From assembly GCA_900095095.1 (NCBI GenBank), contig FMBT01000330.1, positions 124,001 through 188,000 on the forward strand: a stretch of 64,000 nucleotides of DNA, written 5' to 3'. Positions 43,628 to 55,263 of the stretch are shown piece after piece (the first letter of the stretch is position 1; every line of letters starts with the position of its first letter). This DNA comes from Fragilariopsis cylindrus CCMP1102 (Eukaryota; Bacillariophyta; Bacillariophyceae; Bacillariales; Bacillariaceae). The translations under genes were made by a program, and so were the position numbers. The notes under the pieces were generated by a model. It was given only the letters and a program-made list of their open reading frames with translations, made no database searches and had not been told where the DNA came from.

Positions 43628-44103
43628 GATGACGGTGAATCGAATAAATCTACTTGTGATAATGCTGATATCGAAATAGAACAACAGGACTCTTTCTCTC
43701 TTTCTCTCTTTCTCTCTTTATGCTATAATTGTTTGTTGATCCGCTGTTTATACGTAACAACTACTTTTGACTTGACACAACAGTCAATTGATGATGCGAT
43801 GGATGGCGTAAATGGAGGAAGTAGTATTATCCAGTTAAAAACCTAAAAAGAAAAGGGGGTGAAGAATAGATTTTAGTTGCGTGTAGTGTCGTAGGACCTA
43901 CCCCTCGTTTATGACCCCCTACCTGCCCCTCACCCCTTTATGAACATACATTTGTCAATTGAGAAGAACTTAGGATATCGTACCTACTGTAGCTACGGTG
44001 TATTACTAGCGCTTTCAGTAATTAACGAGAGGGAAAATGGCAACATTATCCACAGATACTACTACGACATCCTTGTCACTCATATTCATTTTACTTATGA
44101 TAT
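43628..44103. other. Divergent promoter interval
   Basis: About 0.48 kb between two divergent genes. CTTT-rich repeats lie at 43690-43720. No gene or RNA is seen. Confidence 0.5.
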
Positions 44104-46793
44104 ATGAACATGACGACATCACTGACGAATACTATGAATAATAATAATATTAATACTGCCGAAGAACCAACATTGTTAACAACAACAACGTCTACTACTA
44201 CTACTACTAATTCGAATTCGAATTCGTCATTATTATTAGGAGAAAACAAACGAATAACAACAGTCGTAGTAACATCAAAACGAAAAGAAGAATTATTATT
44301 ACGTGCAAGAGCAGAACGTAAACGATGGATTCGTATCGTAACTTATCCATATGATAAAAATAAATTACTAGGTATAGGTGGTGGTAGTAGTGCTGATACA
44401 AGGTCATCGTCATCCCCAACAACAACAACAACAACAACCCAACAACAACACCACGATAATGGAGATAGTCCTAATGGTGATAATAGTGATAATGGCAATA
44501 ATAATAATACTAACAATGGATCATTCGATAAATTACAAAATTCATTAATATGTAGTAATCGATTTTTATCGAATGCAACATCTGTATTATCGGAACTTTA
44601 TGGAATTACTATTAATGAGAATGATGTCGACGACAATGATGACGGTCATAGTAATAATGCGACGAACGACGACGACGACGTGGATGTTGTGATCCAACAA
44701 AAAAAATATCCTTTAAGTATTGATGAGATATCGGATCGTGTGGAACGATTGGTAAGTTATACAACTGCACTGCAACTGCAATGCATTGGTGATGTGATGT
44801 GATATGATGGCATTTCGTTTCCACTTCCCCCATTTTTCAATTTTCTTTATTCTTACATTATACTATGCGTATATGCTCTTGCTTTTTAAAATTGGCTATA
44901 TATATCATCATAAACTTGGGAATAATAAACATCAATCAGCTATCTAATAATAGCAACGTTGATAAGAATACTACTACTACTACTACTACAGGGGTTGTGG
45001 CAGCAGCAGCGGCAGCGGCGGGTCAGGATCAGGAGGGTCCAGATCAGAAATCATTATTAGTTGGTCAAAATACAAATACTACTACTACTACTAATAATAA
45101 CAAGTACAATGACTTATTAAAATCATATAAAGAATTTACAGAATCAATGTTATTACCTGAATCAGCGGTGACTGTACAAGGAATGAAAAATTTCATACGT
45201 CAATTTGTGACTGCAGCAGAACAAAAAATTAATGACGCTAATGACGTAAATGACGATAACAATAACAAAAATAATAACAATAAGGAGGATGCTCTGTTAC
45301 GGAATATGGCAACATCATTAAATAATCATGTTAGATCATCCTACGAATCTCTTACAGGAACAAGAAGGAATAACAGTGGTGGTGGTGGTGATAGTACTAT
45401 TACCACTACTCATGGTGGTAGTAGTGGTCCACCGGATTATGATCGTCGTTCACTGGAATCATTTATATATGGACAAGTGAAAGATGTTGTGTTAGATCCC
45501 ACATTGGATCGTATTCTTGGATGTAATAAGTCAAGTACATTTCCAATGACACAACAACAATTCGATGTACGGTTACAAGAATTACAATTTTTACAACCAT
45601 CTCATTTAGATATTGCTTGTTTAAATGATGACAATGACAATGATGATGACGATAATAACGATAATGACGGTGACAATAATAATGACTCCTCATCAAAGTC
45701 CAAGTCAAAGTCAAATAATATGAAACTTGAAATACTTTTGAAAGAACCAATTAAAGCATTACAATCAATCGAAGCATTTTATTCTCCGTATGAAAAATTA
45801 CAAAGAGTATTAGATGTATTCCGTGGTGTAAATGCAGCTTTGACAAAAACATCAAAAACAGTCCCATCTGCTGATGATGTATTACCGACTGTAATATTGG
45901 TCATTGTGAAAGCTGCTGCTGATAATAATAATAATAATAATAAGATGAAGAATAAGAAGACTAAGGCATCATCATCATCATCTTCGTATTTAAAGAATCT
46001 ATTAAAAGATTTGTATTTCGTCGAATGTTTTGCTTTAGAGGAATATTTACGTGGAGAAGCTGGGTACGCATTTACAAATCTATACTCTGCTGCACAATTC
46101 TTACAGGAATTGGATTTGAATATCAGCGAAGACAACGACGATAATGACAAGAACAACAGAAGCAATAATAATAGTCTTTCGATTAGTTCGGATGAATTGA
46201 AACGTGGTTTAGAGAAAAGTCGAGCCGTGAATAAATCAAAGCGGAATAGCATCACTGGTGGTAGTGGTGGTACTAATGGTGATTTTGAATCACATCGACA
46301 ACAGAAGAAGGGACTTATATCACGTGGTATTGATGAACTCTTGGGTGGAGGCGATATTAATAATAATAATAATAATAACGACGACACATTCGCTGCAATT
46401 CCGGCTCCGCCTATGTTATCAGTGAGAGAAGTCCGAGCCGCTCGTCTTCGAGGAGAAACTTTAGATCTTGACTGGGCAACACGGCTTCAAGAAAAACAAC
46501 CAACAACAACAGACGTATCGCCGTCAAAGTTGAAATCTCATTCTCATTCTCATTCGCAGTCGAAGCAATTATCATCAACACCACAAAGATACACGTTTTT
46601 AGGTGTCCGTCCTGAAAATGTCAAATTATCTGATTTACCAAAATTGTTAGATGAATACCGTAGATTGGTATTAACGACAGAAGAATTGTTGGGGGAACAA
46701 CAACGAAACAACAATAGAATCCAATCAGAAAGAAAACGTATTCGTGACGAAAAACACCGTCGTGGTTTAGGTGAACGAGCACTGTTGCTTTAA
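44104..46793 (+). CDS. VPS9-domain protein (Rab5-type guanine nucleotide exchange factor)
   Basis: Exons 44104-44751 and 44940-46793 join in phase 0 (CGATTG|GTAAGT..AATCAG|CTA), giving 833 residues; the second exon's own upstream ATG at 44865 falls inside the intron. The N-terminal 230 residues are Thr/Asn/Ser-rich with one ordered segment (R-K-R-W-I-R-I-V-T-Y-P-Y). The VPS9 domain spans about 370-650: F-I-Y-G-Q-V-K-D-V-V, S-P-Y-E-K-L-Q-R-V-L, the conserved S-A-D-D-V-L-P-T-V-I-L-V-I-V-K-A with its Asp and Pro, and G-E-A-G-Y-A-F-T-N-L-Y-S-A with the Tyr and Thr that contact Rab. Two Asp/Asn insertions interrupt the fold between helices. VPS9 proteins activate Rab5/Rab21 on early endosomes. Confidence 0.85.
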
Positions 46794-47495
46794 TATATCC
46801 AGATGGAAGGAGCGGTGTACGTAGTACATAAATAACAAAAATAAATAATGTAATATATAAAGACACAAATCGATAAACCTTAATTAAAATATGAAGTAGA
46901 AAGAAATACATTCGTTAGGTTGAAGAAAGTCCTGTTAGTTCAAAAACTAGTGCTGTTATTTTTCTTCTTGGTCATCCCTACTACTATTGTTGGTTTGAAA
47001 TATGGCAGAGGAGTCGAATTCAGATGGAACCTTCAAATTTTGAAAGAAATTGTTTATTGATAGAGTTGCACACAGTTGAATGATGTATAGTTTTACTAGT
47101 ATTTGCTAGTTATTTTTTGGGCATTATTTAGCTTTTTGAGTGATATCGTCTTAATTACACGCTAAATTTTCAATCGATAGCCAGCTGCGCGTTTAGCGCT
47201 GACTGGAGGAAGTACTTGAAGTAGTTCTTACTACGCACCCAACAATGATAACGAAGAGATGATAAAGAAAGAGATGAGACGTCGTTGATCGGAGGGAGTA
47301 CAAATGAAAACCTCTGGGACGTTGTTAATCGGAGGGAGTACAAATGAAAACCTGAGCGACCACACGATTGAATCATCAACGATGAAACGGATTACAAAAC
47401 TGAAAACTCGAAAAACCAAAACGGAAAACCAAAAAGGTAGAACCAAAATAGAAAAATAGAACTACAACACGAGATAACACGTACTTCGAAGTAAA
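46794..47495. other. Intergenic region with a 40-bp tandem repeat
   Basis: A 36-bp unit beginning GACGTYGTTRATCGGAGGG and ending AAAACCT occurs twice with a 40-bp period (47278-47313, 47318-47353). The rest is A/T-rich. No gene is supported. Confidence 0.65.
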
Positions 47496-48800
47496 ATGAA
47501 TGCATTTGGAAAAGTGCATCCACTATTTCTGAATTTCATCACTCTTTTTTCTACTTCAATATCTCTCACAAATCCTATTTTAAACAACTTTGAAAAGCTT
47601 ATACAACTATTTATACTAATAAAAATAATTAGAAAAATGATTGCTACTCTCAAAAACTCTCACTCTCAACAACTACGACTTCTATCCTCGCAGGGCGCCT
47701 GCTGGGTAGAAGAAGCAGTTGTTGGGTTAGTACCTACGTTAGATGAAATGATATTGATATTGGTGCTGCAATGTCTCTTTCTTATCTTATCGTTTGTACC
47801 ACTAACACAATCACTAACACAACAACTAACACTACCTTATATCGTTTGCTACGATAATCCTTTGTTTTCTATTACATTCTATTATTTTATCAATACATAT
47901 TATCAATTAATATTGTATGCTTGTCATCATTGTTGCTTCATTTGGGGATTAAGATTCGTTTCGTGTGTGTGGGATTCTTTTCTACTTATCTCACCACCTC
48001 GTCCTACTTCCAAGTCGACGACGACGAAGGCGCGGGTTCAAGTTGTAGTGGTGGAAACAGTATCAGACGAAGATGCCGGAGTTGATGGTGCTGCCATGGA
48101 TGGTGGATTGAATGCTGATGCGATTGATATGTTTGGATCGTCGACGACAACGGAGAAGAAGGCGCCGCTTCCTTCACCTCCTGCTGTTGCCGCTCCTCAA
48201 GAACCACCTTCCTCTCCTGCTGCCGCTCCTCAATATGTCTACGATGAGGCATGGTCTATTCTTGTGGATGGACTTCTTCACAAAATTCATCGTGTCGAAG
48301 AAGATCTGGTAATTGTGGAACGTGCCATTAAATCTGCTGGTCGTACTACGCAGCAATTATGGGGTGTGACATGGAATTTTCAAGACCCAAAGCACATTAA
48401 TAATGTCATCACATCATTATTGTGCAATTTGGATGCTATTGATATTCCTCAACAAGCAGTTTTCTTGCGATCACAACGGAAACAATTCGTCAAGCGTATT
48501 GAAGGATTGACTGATTTGTGGAAGCCTGTGTCGTCATCATCGTCGAAGAAGAACAAGTCTACTACTACTCGTCGTGTTGTTAGTAGTAGAACTAGTACTC
48601 CAACGAAGAAAGAGAAACTTTTGGCGGCAAAAGCGAGAGCTCGACAATGGAGTGTGTCGTCATCATCGTCGAAGAAGAACAAGTCTACTACTACTCGTCG
48701 TGTTGTTAGTAGTAGAACTAGTACTCCAACGAAGAAAGAGAAACTTTTGGCGGCAAAAGCGAGAGCTCGACAATGGAGTGAGAAAACGCTTCGAAAGTAA
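47496..48800 (+). CDS. Hypothetical protein with a perfectly duplicated basic C-terminal module
   Basis: An open frame of 434 residues. Residues 1-165 are hydrophobic and A/T-rich at the DNA level, unlike the rest, so they may include an unspliced intron or UTR. The convincing part starts near 48000: a Pro/Ala-rich linker, then a helical region (Y-D-E-A-W-S-I-L-V-D-G-L-L, V-E-E-D-L-V-I-V-E-R-A, L-W-G-V-T-W-N-F) and a basic tail. The tail is a 42-residue unit (Ser run, K-K-N-K-S-T-T-T-R-R..K-K-E-K-L-L-A-A-K-A-R-A-R-Q-W-S) present twice and identical in DNA. Just before the stop the sequence GAAA|GTAAGT is a strong splice donor, so further exons are possible, though I see none. Function unknown. 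Confidence 0.55.
   Translation: MNAFGKVHPLFLNFITLFSTSISLTNPILNNFEKLIQLFILIKIIRKMIATLKNSHSQQLRLLSSQGACWVEEAVVGLVPTLDEMILILVLQCLFLILSFVPLTQSLTQQLTLPYIVCYDNPLFSITFYYFINTYYQLILYACHHCCFIWGLRFVSCVWDSFLLISPPRPTSKSTTTKARVQVVVVETVSDEDAGVDGAAMDGGLNADAIDMFGSSTTTEKKAPLPSPPAVAAPQEPPSSPAAAPQYVYDEAWSILVDGLLHKIHRVEEDLVIVERAIKSAGRTTQQLWGVTWNFQDPKHINNVITSLLCNLDAIDIPQQAVFLRSQRKQFVKRIEGLTDLWKPVSSSSSKKNKSTTTRRVVSSRTSTPTKKEKLLAAKARARQWSVSSSSSKKNKSTTTRRVVSSRTSTPTKKEKLLAAKARARQWSEKTLRK
48528..48779 (+). repeat. Perfect 126-bp tandem duplication
   Basis: Bases 48528-48653 and 48654-48779 are identical as read by eye. The unit is 42 codons, so the duplication keeps frame within the host protein. Confidence 0.9.
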
Positions 48801-49028
48801 GTATAATACTATAAGGTGAGTATATGATTATTTATCTGTCTGATGCTTGCTGTTTGTATAATTAATAATAAAATGGCGTAAAACAAATAAAAAATATAAA
48901 AAATCCGTCCAAGCGTGACGTTTTAAACAAAATAAAATAAAAAATCATTATACTCTATCCTTATATATATTGCCATGTGTATTTAGTTTAGTTTAGTTTA
49001 GTTTAGTTTAAATCTATTACAGAAGATG

Positions 49029-52000
49029 TTATTTTGTTACTGAACTTTCTCCTTCTTGGTAGGAGCTATTTGGGACCTGAAATTCCGTAGAAGAACCAGG
49101 CAATTGTGTAATGGGAACTCGGAACTGAACACCCGATGATGGATCAGATTCTGATCTATTATTGCTGCTATTATCCGTCTGCGGGACCATTCGGAATGAA
49201 TTTGATGAATTATCCGTTATTCGGAAAGAACCCGATGAAGGTTCCGAACCTATTGTATTACCCATCGGAACACGAAAATAACTTTTTTTGTTTACATCGG
49301 TGGTCAAGCTATTACTGCTGCTGTTGGTACTACTTGAACCGCGAACAACTCCTTCGTCTTCACTTGTCGTCGTTGCTGTTTCTGCCATCGAAGCTACTTC
49401 CTGAATGCTTTTGCCATCTGGAACACGAAGAAATTTGACTGGCATCGATTCGAGTGTTGTTTTGTTGTTGCTGACACTATTATTATTTGGAACTGAAAAA
49501 GACACCATGGTGGTATCATTTAACGATGTTGAAAAATCTAAACCAACATTCTCCATTTTTTTCTCCGTTGTCTTTTCTTCCTTTCCCTGCTCTTTAGTCT
49601 TGATGTTACCGAGATCGCCCATAGCAGCAAAATCCTTCTTGCCGATAGCGGTATGAGTTTTATTCTGTGATGTCTGGTTGCTGCTTTGGTTATTGTTACT
49701 ATTATTATAACCAACACCATCATTATTGCTGTGTTGATTACTGTCCCAATATGCATCAGGATGATACCCGTAAAACATTATCATCAACCCTTCATTGAAT
49801 TGAGCCTGATAGTTATTCAAAGGAACATCGTTTGGAACATTCTGAAACGGGTTTTCAATTTCACGTGCAACTTCGTGCAGTCCCGTAAAACACAAGACAC
49901 TGATGAAATTCAATAATAATCCTATCGAAAAGTCATATACGTACGTTGTCATTAACAAGGGACATACGAAGAAATCAACTACCAACATAAAAACCGTAGT
50001 GATTTGGGCGTGGGGGAACGGAAAGGGTATGTAGGCAATTTTCCGTGCTTGATTGTATCCCGCTAATCCCTCCGATATGAATTGATACAACCTTGAAATG
50101 ATAGGCGGTGCAACAGCTCCTGTACTACCCGCTTGGTATTCACGCGAGATTAATTCCAACAACCACATGCTTACCAAAGAAACTTTGGCCAATGGTCCAC
50201 GTGCTTCTTGGAGTTTTTCTATTTCCATATCACTAACATTCCCTATCACTCGAAAGGGTCGTGCGGCGTTGTACAGAGTCCGAGCTTTGTCGTTACGGCT
50301 TCTGCCTAAAGCAAATTGAAGTGAACTATACATCTTCGACTTCGATTGTGTCCATCCTTTACGGACTCGCCCTCTATAACCATCGGGATCTACTAATGGC
50401 CAAGGCAGACCAGGTTCAAAAACTGTCAATGGTGATTCCGCTTCGGGTAAATCATTTCTTAATGTAGAAAATGCAACCGCCGACATCAAACTCAAGAGGT
50501 GAGCACATTCTTCTAAAAATAAAAGAGGTGGAATTATATCAGGATCAAGATTTCCATCCCGCAAATGTTTTCGTGAAACTGCTGTAAATGTTGAATATGG
50601 CTTGCCCGTTTTTACATCAAATCGGTCACGGAATTGAATTTCTTGTTGCTGCGAACCTTGTGGTCTAGAAATCGACTTCCGATGATTGTATAACTGTGAT
50701 GCTGCATTACCAGTACGTCTTGGATGGTTGTTGTTGTTGTTGTTGTTGGCAATATCGTGTCCTTTTCGACTTCTTTTCAATCTTTCATTCCGCTTGTATC
50801 GTTTCTTTTGTTGTTTTCTTGATTCGTTAGCATTGTTTGAATTTCGATTTATGGTCGTTATGGGATGATCAAGATCTCCAGAAATAACACTCGCTTTTTG
50901 TCGATTTTTTTCTTTTTTCTTTAATTTTCGTTGTAGTTTTCTTTCACTTTGTCGATCTTTGATTTGACGTACCCACGATCGTTGTATTCTTGACCGTTCT
51001 TCCACTAATTGATCATGATCATCATTATCATTTTCGCTGACACCACCACCCTTGGCAAAAATTTGACTGCTTGTATCGTTGGCAGTTCCTCTGTGTATGA
51101 TGTCACCCCCCTCATTACCCTCATTACCCTCATCATCATCATCATCGTTGTCGTCATATCCCGGTTCATCATCGTCCATATCAAGACTTTGTCGTTTCAT
51201 TTCTGCTTCTTCAGCTTCACAGGCATTCATTTGTTCGATCAAGTCTGTGTAAGTAGGACTTTTCGCATGTCGAGGAACTCCTTGAGCTGTAAGATGACTA
51301 GGATGGCGCATATGATGTTTTGTTGTTGCTGAAGAATGTTTTTTTTGCGTTGTCGTTGTCGTTCCGGTTGCTGCTGTTGCTGCCGCCCTCACTCGTACTT
51401 GTGACTGTGGTGGAACTCTTGTTTTTATTTCTGTTTTAAATCCAACTGTGTTACCACCACCACCATCAGCACCTTTACTAGCAGTAGTGGGAAGATCCAA
51501 TCCTTCATAATCATCATCATCATCATCATCATCGTTACTATTATTATTATTATTATTATTACTATTACCAATAAACAAAATCTCCGACGCACGAACTTCT
51601 AAACTTTGTACACCAGGATTGGCTCCAAAAGATGGTGGTTTGTAATGATCGTATCGTGTCGATTGATAATGAAATGCTGCAACCTCTGTAGCAAAATCTA
51701 ACCACTTCGAATGCATTAAATAAACAGATGAATATGCCTCCCACCAACGATTATAACTTTGTTTTGTTTTGTTTTGTTTTGTTCATTTATTTGTTAGTTG
51801 TACGTGAATGCATGAGTGAGTGAGCGAGTGAATGAATGAATGAGCAGGAACAGTACCAAAATGATATATTATAAGAAGTTAGAATCAATTGGATGTTACT
51901 TCTATTTGAAAGAAAAAAAAGATGATTCGACAAGAAAACGATTTTCTTATTTATTTTATTCATCGTATCATTATCATTAACATGAACATGAACGTTTAAA

Positions 52001-52256
52001 CAAAAAAAACACGTACGTACCTGTAATTGGCTCGAAAGACTAATAAGAATGTAAATGCTGTGACTAGTGCTTGCATCGGATAGGGATGTAAAAATAATTG
52101 GATATAGCCAGGATATTGGGCGGACCATCGTGAAAACGACATACCTACATAAATAATGGTAGAGATCAGAGCGGGTAGTACACTCTTGTACAAGGCACTA
52201 CCATGAACTCTCCCTAAAATTGGTATACCGAATGAACCATTCACGTAGGTGATCAT
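49029..52256 (-). CDS. Bestrophin-like anion channel with long linker and F-x-V-P repeat tail
   Basis: Exon 1 is 52256-52021 and exon 2 is 51756-49029; the 264-bp intron (donor AG|GTACGT, acceptor AAAG|T) joins F-R-A-N-Y-S to Y-N-R-W-W-E-A-Y, the family's most conserved region. The chosen ATG gives M-I-T-Y-V-N-G, like other bestrophins; an in-frame ATG at 52394 exists upstream. The protein has about 987 residues. A basic, Asp/Asn-rich linker of about 300 residues follows the second helix. The channel core resumes with E-C-A-H-L-L-S-L-M, Y-I-P-F-P-F-P-H-A-Q near the pore and L-H-E-V-A-R-E-I-E-N-P-F..N-D-V-P-L. Bestrophins conduct chloride or bicarbonate. The 240-residue tail is disordered and carries about seven F-x-V-P-like motifs. 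Confidence 0.85.
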
Positions 52257-52872
52257 TATTACTATTCTTCTTCTTGTTATTATTTTATGATGTTGATGAT
52301 GCTGCTGTTGATGATGATGATGGGTTTTGGGTTTTCCTAGATTTGTTGGCCTTTCCTCCCTCCTTCCTTCCTCTTTGTCATCGACTATCTTCACTTAAAA
52401 TCGATCAGCCTTACAAAACCAAAGTTGCTGATGCTAATGTATCGTTCTTCCTCTCTTCGAGGCGGAGCGAAATGTTTTGATTTTTGATACTACTAGACTT
52501 ACTGTCTGTACAAATAAAAATTGCCTGATTTAAGAATTTTTCGCGGTGTTTTCGTCTTTCCTTTTATTATTGTTTTGAGGCAAAAGTTTTTGTTTTTTGT
52601 GTAAAATTGTAAAATTATTATGTGGTACACGACTAAATTATACACGACTGAAAATATGTTGAAAATCGTGATTTACTCACGCTCCAAGTCACTGAACACG
52701 TGTAAGATACATACCCGATATGTGATGATGATAGTTGAAGTTGTTTTGATTTTTCATTTCTTTTCCATCTACCTGTCTAACGACATTGCTATTAAAAGAA
52801 TATCTTGTTGTACTAGTACCTTATGACCATATCGTCATTGCTATAAAGAAAGTCAGGAAACTAATTAACAAT
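52257..52872. other. Divergent promoter interval
   Basis: About 0.6 kb between the second bestrophin gene and the parvulin gene. A (GAT)n/CATCAT-rich stretch at 52285-52320 is in frame with the optional longer bestrophin start. No other feature is supported. Confidence 0.5.
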
Positions 52873-53418
52873 ATGAAGCAATCAATCTCAATCATTGTTG
52901 GCGTATTATCGGTGGCGTTGGCGTTGACCTCTTTAGTCGATGCATTTACGACTGTTGGACGATCATCATCATTATTGTCGACGTCGACGTCGACGTCATC
53001 ATCATCATCATTAGCTCCTCGAACGACCAATACACGTTTATATTTCAATGGTGATTTAGGTTCGATTTTTCGAAACTGGGGAAAAAAATGTACGGTCTCA
53101 CATATCTTAATTGGACCAGAATCCAGTAAGACTGGACGGGGAATGTTAAAAGACGACGCCACTAAAAAATTATTGGAACTGAAAGAAGAAATTAATGACG
53201 ATTTTGAAAAGTTTGCTCAAATTGCCACCGATTATAGTTCCTGTAGTACCTACAAGGAGGGTGGTTCCATGGAACCCTTCAGTGCGGGATTGATGTTTCG
53301 AACATTTGATAAAATTGCCTTTGAGGAGGAAGTGGGGAAGGTGCATGGTCCATTTTCAACTCCGTACGGTGAACACTTAGTTCTCATTCGAGAAAGGACA
53401 GGTGGTGGTGACGAATAA
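52873..53418 (+). CDS. Plastid-type parvulin peptidyl-prolyl isomerase
   Basis: From the ATG at 52873 the protein has 181 residues. The leader is a signal peptide ending L-V-D-A-F-T-T, an A-F plastid-targeting motif, followed by a Ser/Thr-rich transit-like segment. The mature part is a single parvulin (PpiC/rotamase) domain of about 95 residues: C-T-V-S-H-I-L-I, D-F-E-K-F-A-Q-I-A, S-S-C-S-T-Y-K-E-G-G-S-M, F-D-K-I-A-F, V-G-K-V-H-G-P-F-S-T-P-Y-G-E-H-L-V-L-I. The active-site histidines of S-H-I-L and G-E-H-L and the Phe/Met pocket are present. The enzyme isomerises X-Pro bonds during protein folding, here inferred in the plastid. Upstream in-frame codons to 52786 do not look like leader sequence. 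Confidence 0.85.
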   Translation: MKQSISIIVGVLSVALALTSLVDAFTTVGRSSSLLSTSTSTSSSSSLAPRTTNTRLYFNGDLGSIFRNWGKKCTVSHILIGPESSKTGRGMLKDDATKKLLELKEEINDDFEKFAQIATDYSSCSTYKEGGSMEPFSAGLMFRTFDKIAFEEEVGKVHGPFSTPYGEHLVLIRERTGGGDE

Positions 53419-54507
53419 ATTAAAAAACAATGTAGAAACTCCCCCCTTCCCAAAAAAGGAAATTGTGGATACAACATAATACAATAGATTGCTGCAATAA
53501 TAACACTCTACTTAAATTTCAATACTAATATTGTACAAAGGAAGAAAAAAAATAACTTCACTTTTTGCATTTTTGTGATTTAGCTAACTACTACTGTGCT
53601 GTATAAAGTAGTACAGTACAAACTGTCCTACTTTTCCTATTCACAGGAAACATTACAAACGCCAGATAAAGGGTATAGAAAATATAGCTTATATTATACC
53701 ATCATATTAAAGCTCCTCGATGTACGGTATATTGCTATCTTTTACAATGCATATACAGCCAAGTAGAAGTAGATACCAACTAACCATTCCTTCATTAAAA
53801 CTGCCGTAGTAGTAGTTCGAAGGGGTGTGAGGGTGAGCGAGGGAGGGGGAGGGGTGGAGTAAATTTCGCACAAGTCAAATTACTTGCTCCGCTATTACTG
53901 TAGAGCTTTTTCCCTTATTTTTTGCACTACAGTACCTGCCTACTACAGTAGCTAGAAGTTGCTGTCATCGTCATACATTGCACTAGAATAATATGATACT
54001 GTTGTTTGGTCTGAAATAATAGTCAATAATAACTACTAATCTTACAATATTCTTACTACCAGAATTAAGATAACATCTTTTTCAATACAGTGCAGAATAG
54101 AGGCATTCATTCAAGAGGAATTATCAGGTACAACTTTCCCTTACCTCAAATCTCAAAACTTGACAATGAATGCATATTGAAATGAGATTGCGGGGGGGGG
54201 GGGGGGGCGTTAAAGGAAGTTGGATTATTTATAAAACAAAAAACTTTGCAATAACTGAGAAAGATTGGAGTATATACAAAGCCTTTTAGAACAGAAGAAG
54301 AAGGCAGCACTCTATCAACGTGCTTTGTAATATGACAAATGAATAAAAGGTACCCTCACAAGCAAACCGATAGTCTTTTATTCTACTATACTATTTCAGT
54401 TATTGTTGTATGAATTCATTGAGTCTGAAACATTTCCCATCAATGATATTTATGATGGTAATGATGATATATTTAATGTCCTACTGTAATTGGAGTTGTT
54501 GTTGGCA
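53419..54507. other. Intergenic region with poly-G tract
   Basis: About 1.1 kb without supported genes. It contains a purine-rich stretch (GAGGGAGGGGGAGGGG, about 53838-53856), which could form a G-quadruplex, and a G16 run at 54192-54207. Confidence 0.55.
54192..54207. repeat. Poly-G tract (16 nt)
   Basis: An uninterrupted run of G between two A/T-rich stretches. Its length is uncertain in any assembly. Confidence 0.85.
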
Positions 54508-55263
54508 TCAACAATAGCCGAGCCACCTCAACAAACCCCCACCGCCATCTTCTTCTTGTTTGGGTGAAATTCCGTGCTCTGAATCATCGTCGTCACAATG
54601 TTCCGTAGCTGATAGTATACTTGTTTCGTCATCATCTTTGTAGAGGTATTTGTATAGTATTTGTTTCCTGTATTCTCTTACTTCAGTCTCGATTTGGTCC
54701 AGTTCATTTCGGTATGAATCGTACAGCTTATTATTTTCTTCGGCCAGAACTGACAGACGACGTATCCAAAGGTTAGAAACCTCTAACGAGTTGAGTTGGA
54801 GATCTTGGTTTTCCTTTCGAAGATAAGGATAAAGCTCCAGTTGGTACTCTTGCTCCACCACTTCTATTTGGTGCGGTAGAACACAAAAAGATCGGTGCAA
54901 CGTTGAGAAAAGAGTTGTCTCCTGATTTAATATATAGTTGGACGTTGGTATTGCGGATCGAGCGTTCTTCTCTCGTTTGCTATTGGAACACAGCTGTTGT
55001 TGATGTTCCTGGAGAAATCGTCTATACGTGGCATGATTTGAGCGTTCGGACAAACTTTGCTGTAAACTTTTCTTTGCTTCTGTAAACAGGCACTCTAACC
55101 AATACAATTCTTCGCGACGGTCTATAGCCTCTTTTTCGCGTTTCGCTCGCATTGCATCCAATTTTTTTCGAAGAAAATGATACGAGACATCAAGCGTTTC
55201 GTTGGGAGAGCCGCCATCTTTGACGACCCGTTCTCGCAGCACCGTTACTGATGTATCATTCAT
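54508..55263 (-). CDS. Coiled-coil hypothetical protein
   Basis: A 251-residue single-exon protein, mostly helical. Charged heptad-like stretches occur at about 30-95 (R-K-K-L-D-A-M-R-A-K-R-E-K-E) and 130-210 (Q-I-E-V-V-E-Q-E-Y, V-S-N-L-W-I-R-R-L-S-V-L-A-E-E-N, N-E-L-D-Q-I-E-T-E-V). The end is acidic and finishes G-G-G-G-L-L-R-W-L-G-Y-C, which would suit a membrane- or partner-binding tail or a C-terminal lipid site. No family recognised. The regular composition and the lack of simple repeats make a real gene likely. Confidence 0.6.
   Translation of the reverse strand: MNDTSVTVLRERVVKDGGSPNETLDVSYHFLRKKLDAMRAKREKEAIDRREELYWLECLFTEAKKSLQQSLSERSNHATYRRFLQEHQQQLCSNSKREKNARSAIPTSNYILNQETTLFSTLHRSFCVLPHQIEVVEQEYQLELYPYLRKENQDLQLNSLEVSNLWIRRLSVLAEENNKLYDSYRNELDQIETEVREYRKQILYKYLYKDDDETSILSATEHCDDDDSEHGISPKQEEDGGGGLLRWLGYC

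Noticed and set aside
44865-44939. Independent start of the VPS9 gene at 44865
   Set aside because: The leader it gives is removed by an intron with good splice sites that joins two frames in phase 0.
38724-54207. G- and C-runs as telomeric or CRISPR-like repeats
   Set aside because: They are plain homopolymers without a repeated unit; no CRISPR array exists in the window.
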